Shown here: piece by piece, positions 7,072 through 15,608 of the stretch
Layout: each line of letters begins with the position of its first letter
Numbering within the stretch: position 1 is the stretch's first letter
Notes under the pieces: model-generated
The model's database searches: none
Seen by the model: only the letters and a program-made list of their open reading frames with translations
What the model was told of the DNA's origin: nothing
Made by a program: the position numbers and the translations under genes
From: Streptomyces sp. 2114.4
GTDB lineage: Bacteria > Actinomycetota > Actinomycetes > Streptomycetales > Streptomycetaceae
NCBI RefSeq assembly: GCF_900187385.1
Contig: NZ_FYEY01000001.1
Location: 4,278,001-4,342,000 of the forward strand
Direction: 5' to 3'
DNA: 64,000 nucleotides

Positions 7072-8232
7072 CTACTCGATTTCGACCCGGCCGTTGTGGC
7101 CCTGCTGTGCGGCGGTGCCGCCGTTCTTGTCGGTCTTACCGTCCTGGCCCTCGGGGGTGCCGAGGTTGCGGCGGACCGAGTCGAGGATGGTCAGGCCCTG
7201 GCCGACCAGGCCCGCGGCGATCTCGCCCAGGCCGTCGGTGCCGTTGAGGACATTGACATTGGCGTTGGCCAGGCCCGCGGAGGCCTCCTTGACGATCTGC
7301 GGGAGCTGGTCGATCAGCATCCGGTCCAGGGCCACCCGGTCGTGCGACGCGGCGGCCTCGGCCTGGATCTTCATCCGCTCCGCCTCGGCCATGGCCAGCA
7401 GCCGGATGCGCTCGGCCTCCGCCTCGGCGGGCTTGACGACCTCGGCCACCAGCTCCTGCTGACGCAGCTGCGCCGCGCGCTCGGCGAGTTCGGTCTGTGC
7501 GGCGAGGACTTCTTGCTGTGCATGGGCCTGCGCGAGCGGACCGGCCTGCGCGGCGCGGGCCTGGGCGCGGTCCACCTCGGCGGAGTACTCGGCCTGGACC
7601 ACGGCGGTCTGCCGGGAGTATTCGGCCTGATTACGCGCGGCCTCCTGCTGCGCCTCGACCGAAGCCTGGGTGGCCTGGGCCTGGGCGATCTGCGCCTGCC
7701 GCTGGATGGCCGCCTTGTGCGGGGCGGACATCGCCTCGATATAGCCGGTGTCGCCGTCGTCGATCGACTGGATCTGCAACGAGTCGACGATCAGACCGAT
7801 CTTCGCCATCTCGGTCTTGGACGTCTCCAGGACCTCGGTGGCCAGCTTCTGCCGCTCGGTGACGATCTCCTCGACCGTCATCGAACCGATGATGGAGCGC
7901 AGATGGCCGGCGAAGATCCGGCCGGTCAGTACCGACATCTGGTCCTGGTCGGACAGGAACCGCTGACCGGCGTTGACCACGCTCTCGGTGTCGTTGCCGA
8001 CCTTGAACGCGATGACGGCGCGTACCGTCAGCGCGATGCCCTGCCGGGTCACACAGGTCTCGGCGACCTCCGCCTCACACATCGCCAGCGTCAGAAAGCG
8101 GACCTTGCGGAAAACCGGCAGCACGAACTTTCCGTGCCCGGTCACCACTCGGAATGGCGCGCCCCCCTGTCCACGCCTGCCTCCCGAGATCAGCATGGCT
8201 TGATCGGGGGCAGGAACGCGGTAACCGAACAT
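7072..8232 (-). CDS. SPFH/flotillin-like protein
   Basis: 386 residues. An N-terminal SPFH domain (about residues 20-190, beginning PAPDQAMLISGG) is followed by a long Ala/Gln/Glu-rich coiled coil (A-Q-A-Q-A-T-Q-A-S-V-E-A-Q-Q-E-A-A-R onward, about 190-330), typical of flotillins, which scaffold membrane microdomains. No clear transmembrane segment is seen, so membrane attachment may be peripheral or via the N-terminus. The start at 8232 is chosen because GAGGAG lies about 7 nt upstream; ATG at 8238 is too close. It is 11 bp downstream of an NfeD-like gene, the classical flotillin partner, and the two form an operon. Confidence 0.88.
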   Translation of the reverse strand: MFGYRVPAPDQAMLISGGRRGQGGAPFRVVTGHGKFVLPVFRKVRFLTLAMCEAEVAETCVTRQGIALTVRAVIAFKVGNDTESVVNAGQRFLSDQDQMSVLTGRIFAGHLRSIIGSMTVEEIVTERQKLATEVLETSKTEMAKIGLIVDSLQIQSIDDGDTGYIEAMSAPHKAAIQRQAQIAQAQATQASVEAQQEAARNQAEYSRQTAVVQAEYSAEVDRAQARAAQAGPLAQAHAQQEVLAAQTELAERAAQLRQQELVAEVVKPAEAEAERIRLLAMAEAERMKIQAEAAASHDRVALDRMLIDQLPQIVKEASAGLANANVNVLNGTDGLGEIAAGLVGQGLTILDSVRRNLGTPEGQDGKTDKNGGTAAQQGHNGRVEIE

Positions 8233-8243
8233 CCTCATTCTCC

Positions 8244-8495
8244 TCAACCGGCGTCGCCGGCATTGCCGGACAACGCGTCCAACGGATCGGCCCACTCCAT
8301 GACGTCGACCTGACGACTGCCACGCGACTCGATCACGAGCACGGTCGCCCCTACCGGAAGGGGCTCGGCGGACCAGGCGAGAAAGGCCTCGCTACCGCCT
8401 CTGATCCGTACCAGGACCTCACCGGGACCGGCAGCCCCGCGCGTGCCGATCAGCAGCACTCCCGTACAGCCGATCACGGCATCGTCCTGTGCCAT
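8244..8495 (-). CDS. NfeD-like OB-fold protein, flotillin partner
   Basis: 83 residues resembling the C-terminal OB-fold domain of NfeD proteins: G-C-T-G-V-L-L-I-G-T-R-G, G-P-G-E-V-L-V-R-I-R-G-G, LPVGATVLVIESRGSRQVDV. Normal NfeD has several membrane helices before this domain; here they are absent, so it is a soluble short form. The start ATG at 8495 has GAGGG 10 nt before it. It is the first gene of a two-gene operon with the flotillin, matching the conserved NfeD-flotillin pairing. Confidence 0.75.
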   Translation of the reverse strand: MAQDDAVIGCTGVLLIGTRGAAGPGEVLVRIRGGSEAFLAWSAEPLPVGATVLVIESRGSRQVDVMEWADPLDALSGNAGDAG

Positions 8496-8778
8496 CCGCG
8501 GCTGCCCTCCCCCGTTACGTTCCTGGAAAGCCGACCATAGCGCTCCGGCAGGCGGTGGCCTATGGGGGGTTGTCGGCGAGTTGGCGCAACGCGCCACGGC
8601 AGTCAATTTCCCGTTAAGACATCTGCAAAGGAAGGGCGGAATTCAGCGCGCCGGGGGCAATGCGCCGAGGGCGGCGAGGATGTCGGACGGTTCGGCGCGG
8701 TGGTCGAGCGCGTGGGTGCGGGGCCGGTGCGCACGATCGCGCCCGGTCCGTGCCACGAAGAATCCGTCCCTACGACCC

Positions 8779-9600
8779 CTACGACATCGGATTGACGGCC
8801 ACGGCCTTGAAAAAGGTGTAGTGGAAGGTCCCGTCGTCTTCGGCGGCCCGTCGCAGATCGGTGATCCCCCGGTCCCAGTCGGCGGTGGTGGTCAGGCCGA
8901 TGCCCAGGGCATCGTTCCGGACCGCTTCGATCATGGCGATGAAGGTGTTCCGGGTGAATCCGTCCACCAGGGCGGGCCGGGTCCGGTCGGCGTAGACCGT
9001 ACGCGGACGGATGACCACGTTCTCGAATCCGGCGCCGCTGAGCAGTGGCTGCAACTCCCGTCCCAGCAGTGCGTTTCCGCCGGCCGCGGCCTGCAGGCGT
9101 ACCTGATGGCCGATCACCTCATGGGCGTGCAGGCTGTCCGGATGGAAGACCACCGAGCCGTGGTCGCCCTCGATCACGGTGAATGTCCCGCCGGGGCGCA
9201 GGAGCCGGCGCAGCGCGGCCAGCGCCTTGTCGGGCTCCCACAGGTGCTCCAGCACGAAGCAGGCGAAGACGTGGTCGAACTCGGCCTCTTTGAAGGGGAG
9301 ATGCAGCAGGTCGGCGGCCCGCCACGTCACGTCGGCGTCGGGCTCTTGCTCCCTCAGGTAGGCGCGGGCCTGGGCCAGCGACTCCTCGGAACGGTCAACC
9401 GCGACGAGGCGCGCCCGCGGACTGTTCCTGGCCAGATGTACGGTCTGCGCACCCACCCCGCAGCCGACCTCCAGGACCCGGCTGCCGGCGGGGTACGCCG
9501 TTCCGGCGTGCAGCAAGGGGGCCAGAGTGTCCGCCTGGTCGCAGAGGCGCCGGGCTTCGCGGGGCAAGTAGCCGTGGACGTACGCCGTTTTCCTGTTCAT
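8779..9600 (-). CDS. SAM-dependent methyltransferase
   Basis: 273 residues. Class I methyltransferase fold: glycine-rich motif I VLEVGCGVGAQT (about residues 43-54), acidic loop R-L-V-A-V-D-R-S, and post-motif LLRPGGTFTVIEGDHGS. The pattern (VFACFVLEHLWEPDKALAAL) fits UbiE/arsenite-type small-molecule methyltransferases. The acceptor is unknown. Its ATG at 9600 lies opposite the start region of a MocR regulator, leaving almost no intergenic space, so the promoters must overlap the coding ends. Probably under control of that regulator. Confidence 0.85.
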   Translation of the reverse strand: MNRKTAYVHGYLPREARRLCDQADTLAPLLHAGTAYPAGSRVLEVGCGVGAQTVHLARNSPRARLVAVDRSEESLAQARAYLREQEPDADVTWRAADLLHLPFKEAEFDHVFACFVLEHLWEPDKALAALRRLLRPGGTFTVIEGDHGSVVFHPDSLHAHEVIGHQVRLQAAAGGNALLGRELQPLLSGAGFENVVIRPRTVYADRTRPALVDGFTRNTFIAMIEAVRNDALGIGLTTTADWDRGITDLRRAAEDDGTFHYTFFKAVAVNPMS

Positions 9601-9628
9601 GGCTTCACCGTGCCGGGACAATGGCCCG

Positions 9629-11221
9629 GTGCACAGGTCCAAAGAACGGCCCGCTGACAGGTCCATAACTCCTCCGGCTCCCCCTGGCCCGCCGACTCCT
9701 CCGGTTTCTTCGGCCCCCTCGGGCTCCTCGCGGTCCTCGGGCTCCTCCGACTTCCTGCAGCTGAACATCGCGGAAGCGCCCGCGGGCCGGCGGTCGGACT
9801 GGCTCGCCAGGGAGTTGCGGCGCGCGATCGCGGACGGCCGGCTGCCGGTCGGGAGCAGACTGCCCGCCACCCGGGTACTCGCCGCTGAGCTGCGGGTGTC
9901 GCGGGGTGTGATCACCGAGGCGTATCAGCGGCTGACCGAGGACGGACAGCTTGCCGGGCGGAGGAGGGGCGGGACCGTGGTCGTCGCCGCGCCCGTGACG
10001 GCCACGGCGGGGACCGCGGCGAGCTCCCCGGTGCGTGTCACGGGAGCGGCACCCTCCGTGCACCGGGACCGGGCCGTCACGCCGTTCGCCGCTCCGCCCG
10101 GCCCGGAGGTCTTCGACGAGCTGCGCTCCGCGCCCGCGCGGATCGATCTCTCGCCCGGTGTACCCGACCTGTCCGCCTTCCCCCGCACGTCCTGGCTCCG
10201 CGCCGAACGCGCGGTGCTCGCCGGTCTTGCGTCCGCCGAACTCGGCTACGGGGACCCCCGCGGCACGCCCGCACTACGGGTGGCCGTCGCCAACTGGCTG
10301 GCCCGTAACCGCGGGATCAGGGCGGACCCGGACGACGTGCTGATCGTTTCCGGTACCGCGCAGGCCCTCGGCCTGATCGCCCAGGTGCTGCACCGTGACG
10401 GAATCCGGGAGATCGCGGTGGAGGACCCCGGGTCCCTCGGGGCGCAACAGCATCTGCGCCACTGGCGGCAGGCGACGCCGCCGGTGCCGGTCGACGAGTT
10501 CGGGATACGGGTCGACGCGCTGCGGGCGAGCGGTGCGCGGGCCGTCCTGCTCACGCCGGCGCACCAGTTCCCGACCGGGGTGGTGCTCGACGGCGGTCGG
10601 CGCCGCGAGCTGATGCGCTGGGCGGCCGACGGCGGCCTGATCGTCGAGGACGACTACGACGCCGAGCACCGCTACGACCGTGTGCCGGCCCCCGCGCTGC
10701 GCTCACTCCTCGCCGATCAGGTCTGCTACGCCGGCAGCATCTCCAAGCTGCTCGCGCCCGCCCTGCGGGTGGGCTGGGTGCTGGCGCCGCCGCGGTACCG
10801 CACCGCGCTGGTCGACGCCAAACGGTTCGCGGACCTCGGCAATGCGGCACTGCCGCAGCTGGTACTGGCCCGGCTGATGGAATCGGGCGAGCTGGAACGC
10901 AGGTTGCGACTGCTGCGCCGGCGCCACCGGCAGCGCCGGGACGCCATGATCGCGGCGATCCGGACCCAGCTGCCGGGGGCGACCGTGCACGGCGCGGCGG
11001 CCGGCCTGCATCTGACGATCACCTTGGCGCCGGGCGTCTGCCGCGGCTCCGATACGGACCTGGCTGCGGCGGCCCTCGCCCGGGGCGTCAAGGTCCAGCC
11101 GCTGTCCTGGCACCGCCGGCTCCCCGCCGCTCCGGGCCTGGTCCTCGGCTATGCCGCCCGTACACCGGGCGAGATCACGGAGGGCGTGGCCGTCCTGGGG
11201 GAGGCGCTGACGGGCGGGTGA
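9629..11221 (+). CDS. MocR-family (GntR/aminotransferase-like) regulator
   Basis: About 530 residues. A low-complexity Pro/Ser-rich N-terminus is followed by a GntR winged helix (LARELRRAIADGRLPVGSRL, then ATRVLAAELRVSRGVITEAY and QRLTEDGQL) and a class I aminotransferase-like domain with the PLP-lysine motif (YAGSISKLLAPALRVGWVLA). MocR proteins use PLP to sense metabolites such as GABA or vitamin B6. The GTG at 9629 has GGGA upstream; an ATG at 9599 in the same frame is possible and would overlap the divergent start by 2 bp. The divergent methyltransferase gene is a likely target. Confidence 0.88.
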   Translation: MHRSKERPADRSITPPAPPGPPTPPVSSAPSGSSRSSGSSDFLQLNIAEAPAGRRSDWLARELRRAIADGRLPVGSRLPATRVLAAELRVSRGVITEAYQRLTEDGQLAGRRRGGTVVVAAPVTATAGTAASSPVRVTGAAPSVHRDRAVTPFAAPPGPEVFDELRSAPARIDLSPGVPDLSAFPRTSWLRAERAVLAGLASAELGYGDPRGTPALRVAVANWLARNRGIRADPDDVLIVSGTAQALGLIAQVLHRDGIREIAVEDPGSLGAQQHLRHWRQATPPVPVDEFGIRVDALRASGARAVLLTPAHQFPTGVVLDGGRRRELMRWAADGGLIVEDDYDAEHRYDRVPAPALRSLLADQVCYAGSISKLLAPALRVGWVLAPPRYRTALVDAKRFADLGNAALPQLVLARLMESGELERRLRLLRRRHRQRRDAMIAAIRTQLPGATVHGAAAGLHLTITLAPGVCRGSDTDLAAAALARGVKVQPLSWHRRLPAAPGLVLGYAARTPGEITEGVAVLGEALTGG

Positions 11222-11242
11222 GGCCGGGGAGTCTCCCGCTGA

Positions 11243-11701
11243 TCAGCGGAAGGGAAGAGGCCGCCCCTTCTCCTCCTCCGGGCGGGGGCCGAAGATGCGG
11301 CGTTCGTCGCCGGTGATCGCGACGTCGTGGATGCCGGCCTCCCGGCGACGCATCAGGCCTTCCTCGTCGAACTCCCACAGCTCGTTGCCGTAGCTGCGCC
11401 ACCACTGGCCGGCCGCGTCATGGGACTCGTACTGGAAGCGCACCGCGATGCGGTTGCCGCTGTAGGACCAGAGCTCCTTGCGCAGGGCGTAGTCCAGTTC
11501 GCGGGCCCACTTCTGGTGCAGGAACGCGATGATCTCGTCGCGGCCGGTGAGGAAGGTGTCCCGGTTCCGCCAGATGGAGTCCTCGGTGTAGGCGAGGGCG
11601 ACGCGCTCCGGATCGCGGGTGTTCCAGGCGTCCTCGGCCGCCTGGACCTTCTGCAGCGCGCTCGGCTCGTCGAACGGCGGGAACGGTGGGCGTGGCGCCA
11701 T
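11243..11701 (-). CDS. DUF1348/NTF2-like protein
   Basis: 152 residues matching the DUF1348 group of NTF2-fold proteins: W-N-T-R-D-P-E-R-V-A-L-A-Y-T-E-D-S-I-W-R-N-R, W-A-R-E-L-D-Y-A-L-R-K-E-L-W, RIAVRFQYESHDAAGQWWRS and Y-G-N-E-L-W-E-F. Function unknown; the fold often binds or isomerises small ligands. Excellent ribosome site (GAAGGAG, 6 nt) fixes the start at 11701. It is the last gene of a three-gene operon with a PPOX-type flavoprotein and a VOC protein. Confidence 0.88.
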   Translation of the reverse strand: MAPRPPFPPFDEPSALQKVQAAEDAWNTRDPERVALAYTEDSIWRNRDTFLTGRDEIIAFLHQKWARELDYALRKELWSYSGNRIAVRFQYESHDAAGQWWRSYGNELWEFDEEGLMRRREAGIHDVAITGDERRIFGPRPEEEKGRPLPFR

Positions 11702-11767
11702 GGCGGGCTCCTTCTCTTGGCTGTGGGGGTGAACCCGGGGCGCGGGGTGAGGCGGCACCCGGGAGGT

Positions 11768-12655
11768 TCATACGCTGTCCCGCACGGGTGGGTTGGCGGG
11801 CGAGTACTCGGGTGTGGACCAGCGCAGCGGGCTGGCGTGCGGGGTCTCCACGGTTTCGGTCACCGTGAAGCGCAGGGTGCGGCCGGCCGCGCCGAATACG
11901 GTGGTCGCGGTGCCGGTGAGCTGGAGCGTGCCGCCGGTGCTCCAGTCGACGAACAGCAGGCCGGCGCGGGGATCGCCTTCGAGATTGCCCAGGGTCAGGA
12001 ACATCGCGTTGCCCGGGTAGTCCTGCCAGCAGAGTTCGTTCGGCGAGGTCACCCGGACGAATCCGGGGTTGCCGCCGCGGTGGCTGGCGTCGGTGCCGTC
12101 GGCGGCCGCGGTGGCGATGAAGAAGGTGTCGGCGGCGCGGACGAAGCGCTGCTGATCGGGGGTGAGTTCCCGGCCCCGCCGCACGGCACCGGCTTGGGCG
12201 GGGACCGGTGCCAGGAGCGTCCGCCGCTGCAGGTGCTTCGGGCAGTTGGCGAAAACCTGCTCGGCAGCCACCACGAACCCGCGGGCCGTCGGCGCGGCCG
12301 TGCCGTTGAGGCGCATACGCCGGCGGGTGCGGGGGTCGAGGGCGATCGTGCCGACGTCGGTTCCCTCGGTCGCGAGGGCCGCGGTGAGCGGGTCGCCCGC
12401 CGGGGGGCCGCCCGTGACCGCGATCGATCGGGGGCCCGTGGCCCGCACGAATCCGGGGGTGCCGGTGAGCAGCGAGCTCCACATCCGGCCGGCCTCGTCC
12501 GCCGCACCGATCACCAGCATCGGCTGCAGTCCGAGGAAGGCCGCGGCCACCTCGCGGATGCCCGGCCCGATGGAGCGGCCGATGTGATCGGCCACGGCGC
12601 GTACGCCGAGCCGGTCCTGCACGGCGCGCGAGCCCTCGTGGTACGGATCATCCAC
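11768..12655 (-). CDS. PPOX-type split-barrel flavoprotein
   Basis: 295 residues. Two split-barrel halves of the pyridoxamine-phosphate-oxidase superfamily are visible: an N-terminal half (F-L-G-L-Q-P-M-L-V-I-G-A-A-D-E-A-G-R-M-W, G-T-P-G-F-V-R) and a C-terminal half (F-F-I-A-T-A-A-A-D-G-T-D-A-S-H-R-G-G-N-P-G-F-V-R, F-L-T-L-G-N-L-E-G-D-P-R-A-G-L-L-F). Such proteins bind FMN or F420 and reduce or oxidise small molecules; this tandem form is annotated only as family member. It sits 12 bp downstream of the VOC gene and 66 bp upstream of the DUF1348 gene, so one transcript is likely. Confidence 0.85.
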   Translation of the reverse strand: MDDPYHEGSRAVQDRLGVRAVADHIGRSIGPGIREVAAAFLGLQPMLVIGAADEAGRMWSSLLTGTPGFVRATGPRSIAVTGGPPAGDPLTAALATEGTDVGTIALDPRTRRRMRLNGTAAPTARGFVVAAEQVFANCPKHLQRRTLLAPVPAQAGAVRRGRELTPDQQRFVRAADTFFIATAAADGTDASHRGGNPGFVRVTSPNELCWQDYPGNAMFLTLGNLEGDPRAGLLFVDWSTGGTLQLTGTATTVFGAAGRTLRFTVTETVETPHASPLRWSTPEYSPANPPVRDSV

Positions 12656-12668
12656 GGTCCTCAGCTCC

Positions 12669-13124
12669 TCAGAAGAATCCGCAGGCCGGTGCAGCCGCCA
12701 CCGGGGTGGGCGCGCCTTCCGCGCCGGAGGGTACGCAGATTTCCAGCCGCGTGCCGTCCGGATCGTGGAAGAAGATCCCGCCGGAGGGGGTGCCCTCGCC
12801 GTGGGCGACGAAGCCGTCGTACGCGAAGTCGAGGCCCCGCTCGCGGAGCCGGGCCTCGAACGCCTTCACCTCGTCGACCGTCCCGGCCTCCCACGCCAGG
12901 TGGTGCAGCCCGGCCAGGCCCGGGGCGTAGGCGCCGTCCGCCTGCTGCCACAGCGTGAGCGTGAGTTGTCCGTGCTGCCCCAGGAAGGCGAAGCGCCGGC
13001 CGTCATCGTGGCCCTCGCCGAGCACGTCGAATCCGAGCACCTCCCCGTAGAAGGCGAGTGAGCGCTTGAGGTCGGTGACGTTCAGGCCGACGTGGCCGGG
13101 CCGGAGTGTGCTGGTCGCCGTCAT
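12669..13124 (-). CDS. VOC-family (glyoxalase/dioxygenase fold) protein
   Basis: 151 residues with the two beta-alpha-beta-beta-beta repeats of the vicinal-oxygen-chelate fold: H-V-G-L-N-V-T-D-L-K-R-S-L-A-F-Y at the start and G-L-H-H-L-A-W-E / F-F-H-D-P-D-G-T-R-L-E-I-C-V at the end. Metal ligands expected at His11, His near residue 75 and Glu in L-E-I are present. Members are lyases, dioxygenases or drug-binding proteins. First gene of a three-gene operon; strong GAGAGGGG site upstream. Divergent from a CGNR zinc-finger gene. Confidence 0.88.
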   Translation of the reverse strand: MTATSTLRPGHVGLNVTDLKRSLAFYGEVLGFDVLGEGHDDGRRFAFLGQHGQLTLTLWQQADGAYAPGLAGLHHLAWEAGTVDEVKAFEARLRERGLDFAYDGFVAHGEGTPSGGIFFHDPDGTRLEICVPSGAEGAPTPVAAAPACGFF

Positions 13125-13174
13125 GGCAGACCCCTCTCCGGCGGATCGATCGATCCGCCGATCTAACTGGTAAA

Positions 13175-13186
13175 ATTAACGTTAAT
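13175..13186. promoter_or_regulatory. Perfect palindrome in the VOC/CGNR divergent promoter
   Basis: ATTAACGTTAAT, a 12-bp perfect palindrome in an AT-rich island, lies between the divergent VOC and CGNR genes. Directly beside it are AATGGTTAG (13184-13192) and, 30 bp on, TTGAGTGGTTAGC (13222-13234); the latter recurs upstream of the nearby alpha/beta hydrolase gene at 14789-14801. Confidence 0.55.
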
Positions 13187-13268
13187 GGTTAGTGAGGTGG
13201 CAGGCAACCTATTACGTACTCTTGAGTGGTTAGCCCCACGGGGACACGGACGTCAGAAGGAGGCAGGG

Positions 13269-13811
13269 ATGACCGCACTCGACCCCCGTCCCCTGACCGG
13301 TGAGCCCGTCTCGCTGGATCTGCTGAACACCCGCTGGATGGCCGACGGCGTACGCCAGGATCTGCTCACCGGCCCCGAAGGGCTGCACATCTGGCTCGCG
13401 AGCAACGGTCTCGACCGCCGCTTTCCCGCGGACGCCGCCGCACTGGAGCATGTCCTGTCCGCCCGCGAGGCCCTCGCCGCCGCCGTCGGCGCCCCCGGCG
13501 GCACGGCCGGTATCGAGGGTGTCAACGCCGTACTCGACCATGGCCGGATCCGCGCCACCCTGACTCCCGAGGGCCCCGGCGAGGTGGCGGAGTTCGAGAA
13601 TCCTTCCTGGGGTGCGGCCTGGATGGCGGCCCGTGACTACCTGGATCTGCTGCGCACTGCCCCGGACCGGATCCGCGGCTGCGCGCACGAGGCATGCATC
13701 CTGCACTTCTTCGACACCTCGCGGAACGGTACCCGCCGCTGGTGCTCGATGGCGGCCTGCGGCAACCGCGCGAAGGCTTCCCGTCACTACGCGAAGGCGC
13801 GCGAGGCCTGA
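13269..13811 (+). CDS. CGNR zinc-finger protein (putative stress regulator)
   Basis: 180 residues. An N-terminal ABATE-type domain (GEPVSLDLLNTRW ... L-R-T-A-P-D-R-I-R) precedes a C-terminal zinc finger: C-A-H-E-A-C, then R-W-C-S-M-A-A-C-G-N-R with the family's diagnostic CGNR at about 164-167 and a basic helix R-A-K-A-S-R-H-Y. The family is thought to bind nucleic acid and act as a regulator. GAAGGAGG 6 nt upstream fixes the start. It is divergent from the VOC-PPOX-DUF1348 operon and convergent with the alpha/beta hydrolase; shared motifs in both promoters suggest it may regulate all of them. Confidence 0.9.
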   Translation: MTALDPRPLTGEPVSLDLLNTRWMADGVRQDLLTGPEGLHIWLASNGLDRRFPADAAALEHVLSAREALAAAVGAPGGTAGIEGVNAVLDHGRIRATLTPEGPGEVAEFENPSWGAAWMAARDYLDLLRTAPDRIRGCAHEACILHFFDTSRNGTRRWCSMAACGNRAKASRHYAKAREA

Positions 13812-13916
13812 GCGCCGTTCGGCGAGGGGCTGCCGCCGGCCGTCCCGTGCGGGGGCCGGAGGGTGTGCCGTGTGTGCGGGAGGGCGCGGCTCCCTGTTGA
13901 CCGTTTCACGGAACGG

Positions 13917-13970
13917 GACGGGGCGTGTCGCGGGGCGGGGCGTGTCACGGGCCGGGGCGTGTCACAGGCC
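13917..13970. repeat. GGGGCGTGTCAC short repeats between convergent genes
   Basis: Three near-identical copies of a unit like GGGGCGTGTCRCRGG follow each other between the CGNR gene and the alpha/beta hydrolase. The last copy runs into the hydrolase stop codon. Confidence 0.7.
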
Positions 13971-14642
13971 CTTGGCGAGGGTGTGCAGGTAGTCGGCCAG
14001 GTCCTGGGGGTGGGCGTACATGGGGCCGTGGCCGGTGTCCCATTCGGTGGTCTGCGCGCCCATGCGGTCGGCCAGTTCGCGCTGGGTGGCGGCGGGCAGT
14101 GCGCGGTCCTGCGTGGCGACCAGGTAGTGCGAGGGCTTCTCGCGCCAGGCCGGGGTGCCGGACGGGGCGGCGTCGATGCCCAGACGCGGGAACTTCTGTA
14201 CGGCCGCGGCGAGCGTGGTGCGTTCGGCGGGGGCGTCGGCGGCCACGACCTCCCCGTATGCCGGCCGGTCGATGTACGAGTACCCGTCGTCGGTGACCCT
14301 GAGGTGCTCGGGGAGCGCGCTGCCGGGGTGGCGCTGCACGATGTCCCTGACCGACTCGCCCTGGTCGGGGGCGAAAGCGGCGATATAGGCCAGGGCCTTG
14401 ACGTGGTCCTGGCCAAGGGCCGCGTTGGTGATCACAGCACCGCCGTAGGACCAGCCCACCAGGAGTACCGGCCCGTCGACGGTGGACAGGACCCGGCGTA
14501 CGGCGGCGATGTCGCCTTCCATTGATTCCACGGGGAGTTGGACGGCGACCGGCTCATGACCCAGTGCACGCAGTGCGGTGAGGGTCTCGCTCCAGGCGGA
14601 GCCGTCGGCCCACAGGCCGTGGACGAGAACGATGGCGGTCAT
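13962..14642 (-). CDS. Alpha/beta hydrolase
   Basis: 226 residues. Oxyanion motif L-V-H-G-L-W, nucleophile elbow GWSYGG with Ser65, a later acid (A-T-Q-D) and the terminal histidine (D-T-G-H-G-P-M-Y). This pattern fits the small esterase/haloperoxidase-like group; the natural substrate is unknown. GGAGG 7 nt upstream supports the start at 14642. Its promoter region carries the reverse of AATGGTTA (14731-14738) and TTGAGTGGTTAGC (14789-14801), also found in the VOC/CGNR promoter, so the two units may share a regulator. Confidence 0.9.
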   Translation of the reverse strand: MTAIVLVHGLWADGSAWSETLTALRALGHEPVAVQLPVESMEGDIAAVRRVLSTVDGPVLLVGWSYGGAVITNAALGQDHVKALAYIAAFAPDQGESVRDIVQRHPGSALPEHLRVTDDGYSYIDRPAYGEVVAADAPAERTTLAAAVQKFPRLGIDAAPSGTPAWREKPSHYLVATQDRALPAATQRELADRMGAQTTEWDTGHGPMYAHPQDLADYLHTLAKGL

Positions 14643-15106
14643 GGCGTGAGCCTCCGGGAGGTTGGGAGAGGTGCGCGGGGCGCATGTGCGGTGGCGGACG
14701 GCGACGAGGACGGCTTCGACCCCGTCGCTATAACCATTCAAATCAACTTTAGGGGTTAGGCCGCGAGGGGTCAACCGGTCACTTGCTGTTGAGTGGTTAG
14801 CGTGGAGGGGTGGGGTGGGCGCTGCGACCACCGGAAGCCGGCGGAAGCCGCCCGGGGTAGCGGTCCCCGGCCGGCGCTGTCCGGTTGGGGTCAGGGCGGG
14901 GTCAGGGCGGGGTCAGGGCGGCCCGGCCCGGCGCCGCGACCCGTACTGATCTCGTCACAGCCGCGGTGGGTAACCCCTCTGACGGCACGTGAGTTCGAGG
15001 AATCCGACTAAGATCAACCATGCGACCGCGGTCCCTGCCACGCCCCATTCGTGGCGGGGCCGTTGTGTCTTCTGCCGGTACATCGAGGAGAGGATTCCCC
15101 CCACAC
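14643..15106. other. Gene-free promoter region between hydrolase and secreted protein
   Basis: No convincing gene. It holds the hydrolase promoter with the shared GGTTAG motifs, three copies of an 11-12 bp repeat built on GGGGTCAGGGC (14887-14920), and a small hairpin (GCCACG/CGTGGC, 15037-15055) in the leader of the rightward secreted-protein gene. Confidence 0.5.
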
Positions 15107-15511
15107 ATGACCCGTTCGAAGCTGCTCCGTGGGCTGACCGTCGCCGGAACGATCGCGCTGAGCGCCGTTGCCACCACCCCGGCCGCGCACGCCGCCGCAT
15201 CCTCCTGCACCCACGACTGGTCGGGGCCGCAGATCTGCATCAAGACCGACGGCAGGGACGGGACGCCCAACCCCGGCACTGTCACCGCCTCCTGGACCAA
15301 CCCGTCCAAGAGCCGGCAGTCCGCGACCGTCTACCTCACCACCACGGACGGCGGGAGCAGCTACTCCTTCAAGGCGAGGCGGTCCGGTGGCCAGATCGTC
15401 GGCCACACCGTCCCGGGGCTGCAGCCGAGCGGCAGCACGCTCTGTGTCCGTTTCCAGGGCAGCTCGCACAAGGCCTGCCTGGAGATGATCAACCGCAACG
15501 GCTCCTTCTAA
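15107..15511 (+). CDS. Small secreted protein of unknown function
   Basis: 134 residues. A clear signal peptide (KLLRGLTVAGTIALSAVATT, then P-A-A-H-A-A) leads to a mature domain of about 100 residues with four cysteines (C-T-H-D-W, I-C-I-K-T, L-C-V-R-F, A-C-L-E-M) that could form two disulphides, and many Ser/Thr-rich strands (TASWTNPSKSRQSATVYLTT). It looks like an extracellular beta-sandwich. No family is recognised. GAGGAG lies 16 nt before the ATG, rather far; no better start is seen. It ends before a strong terminator. Confidence 0.8.
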   Translation: MTRSKLLRGLTVAGTIALSAVATTPAAHAAASSCTHDWSGPQICIKTDGRDGTPNPGTVTASWTNPSKSRQSATVYLTTTDGGSSYSFKARRSGGQIVGHTVPGLQPSGSTLCVRFQGSSHKACLEMINRNGSF

Positions 15512-15608
15512 GGGGACGACGGCCTAAGGGGACGACGGCTCCCTCCGGTTCCAGGAGACGGCGGCTCCCTCTGGAGGGCACGGCTCCTTCCGGGGCACCA
15601 CGCGGACA

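Noticed and set aside
8607..8778. Minus-strand frame ending H-A-L-D-H-R-A-E-P-S-D-I-L-A-A-L-G
   Set aside because: Looks like the end of some enzyme, but it is too short, has no start and I could not name a family; not supported enough to list as a pseudogene.
14793..15011. 72-residue plus-strand ORF starting in the GGTTAG motif
   Set aside because: No ribosome site, runs through the GGGGTCAGGGC repeats and gives low-complexity Gly/Arg/Pro sequence.
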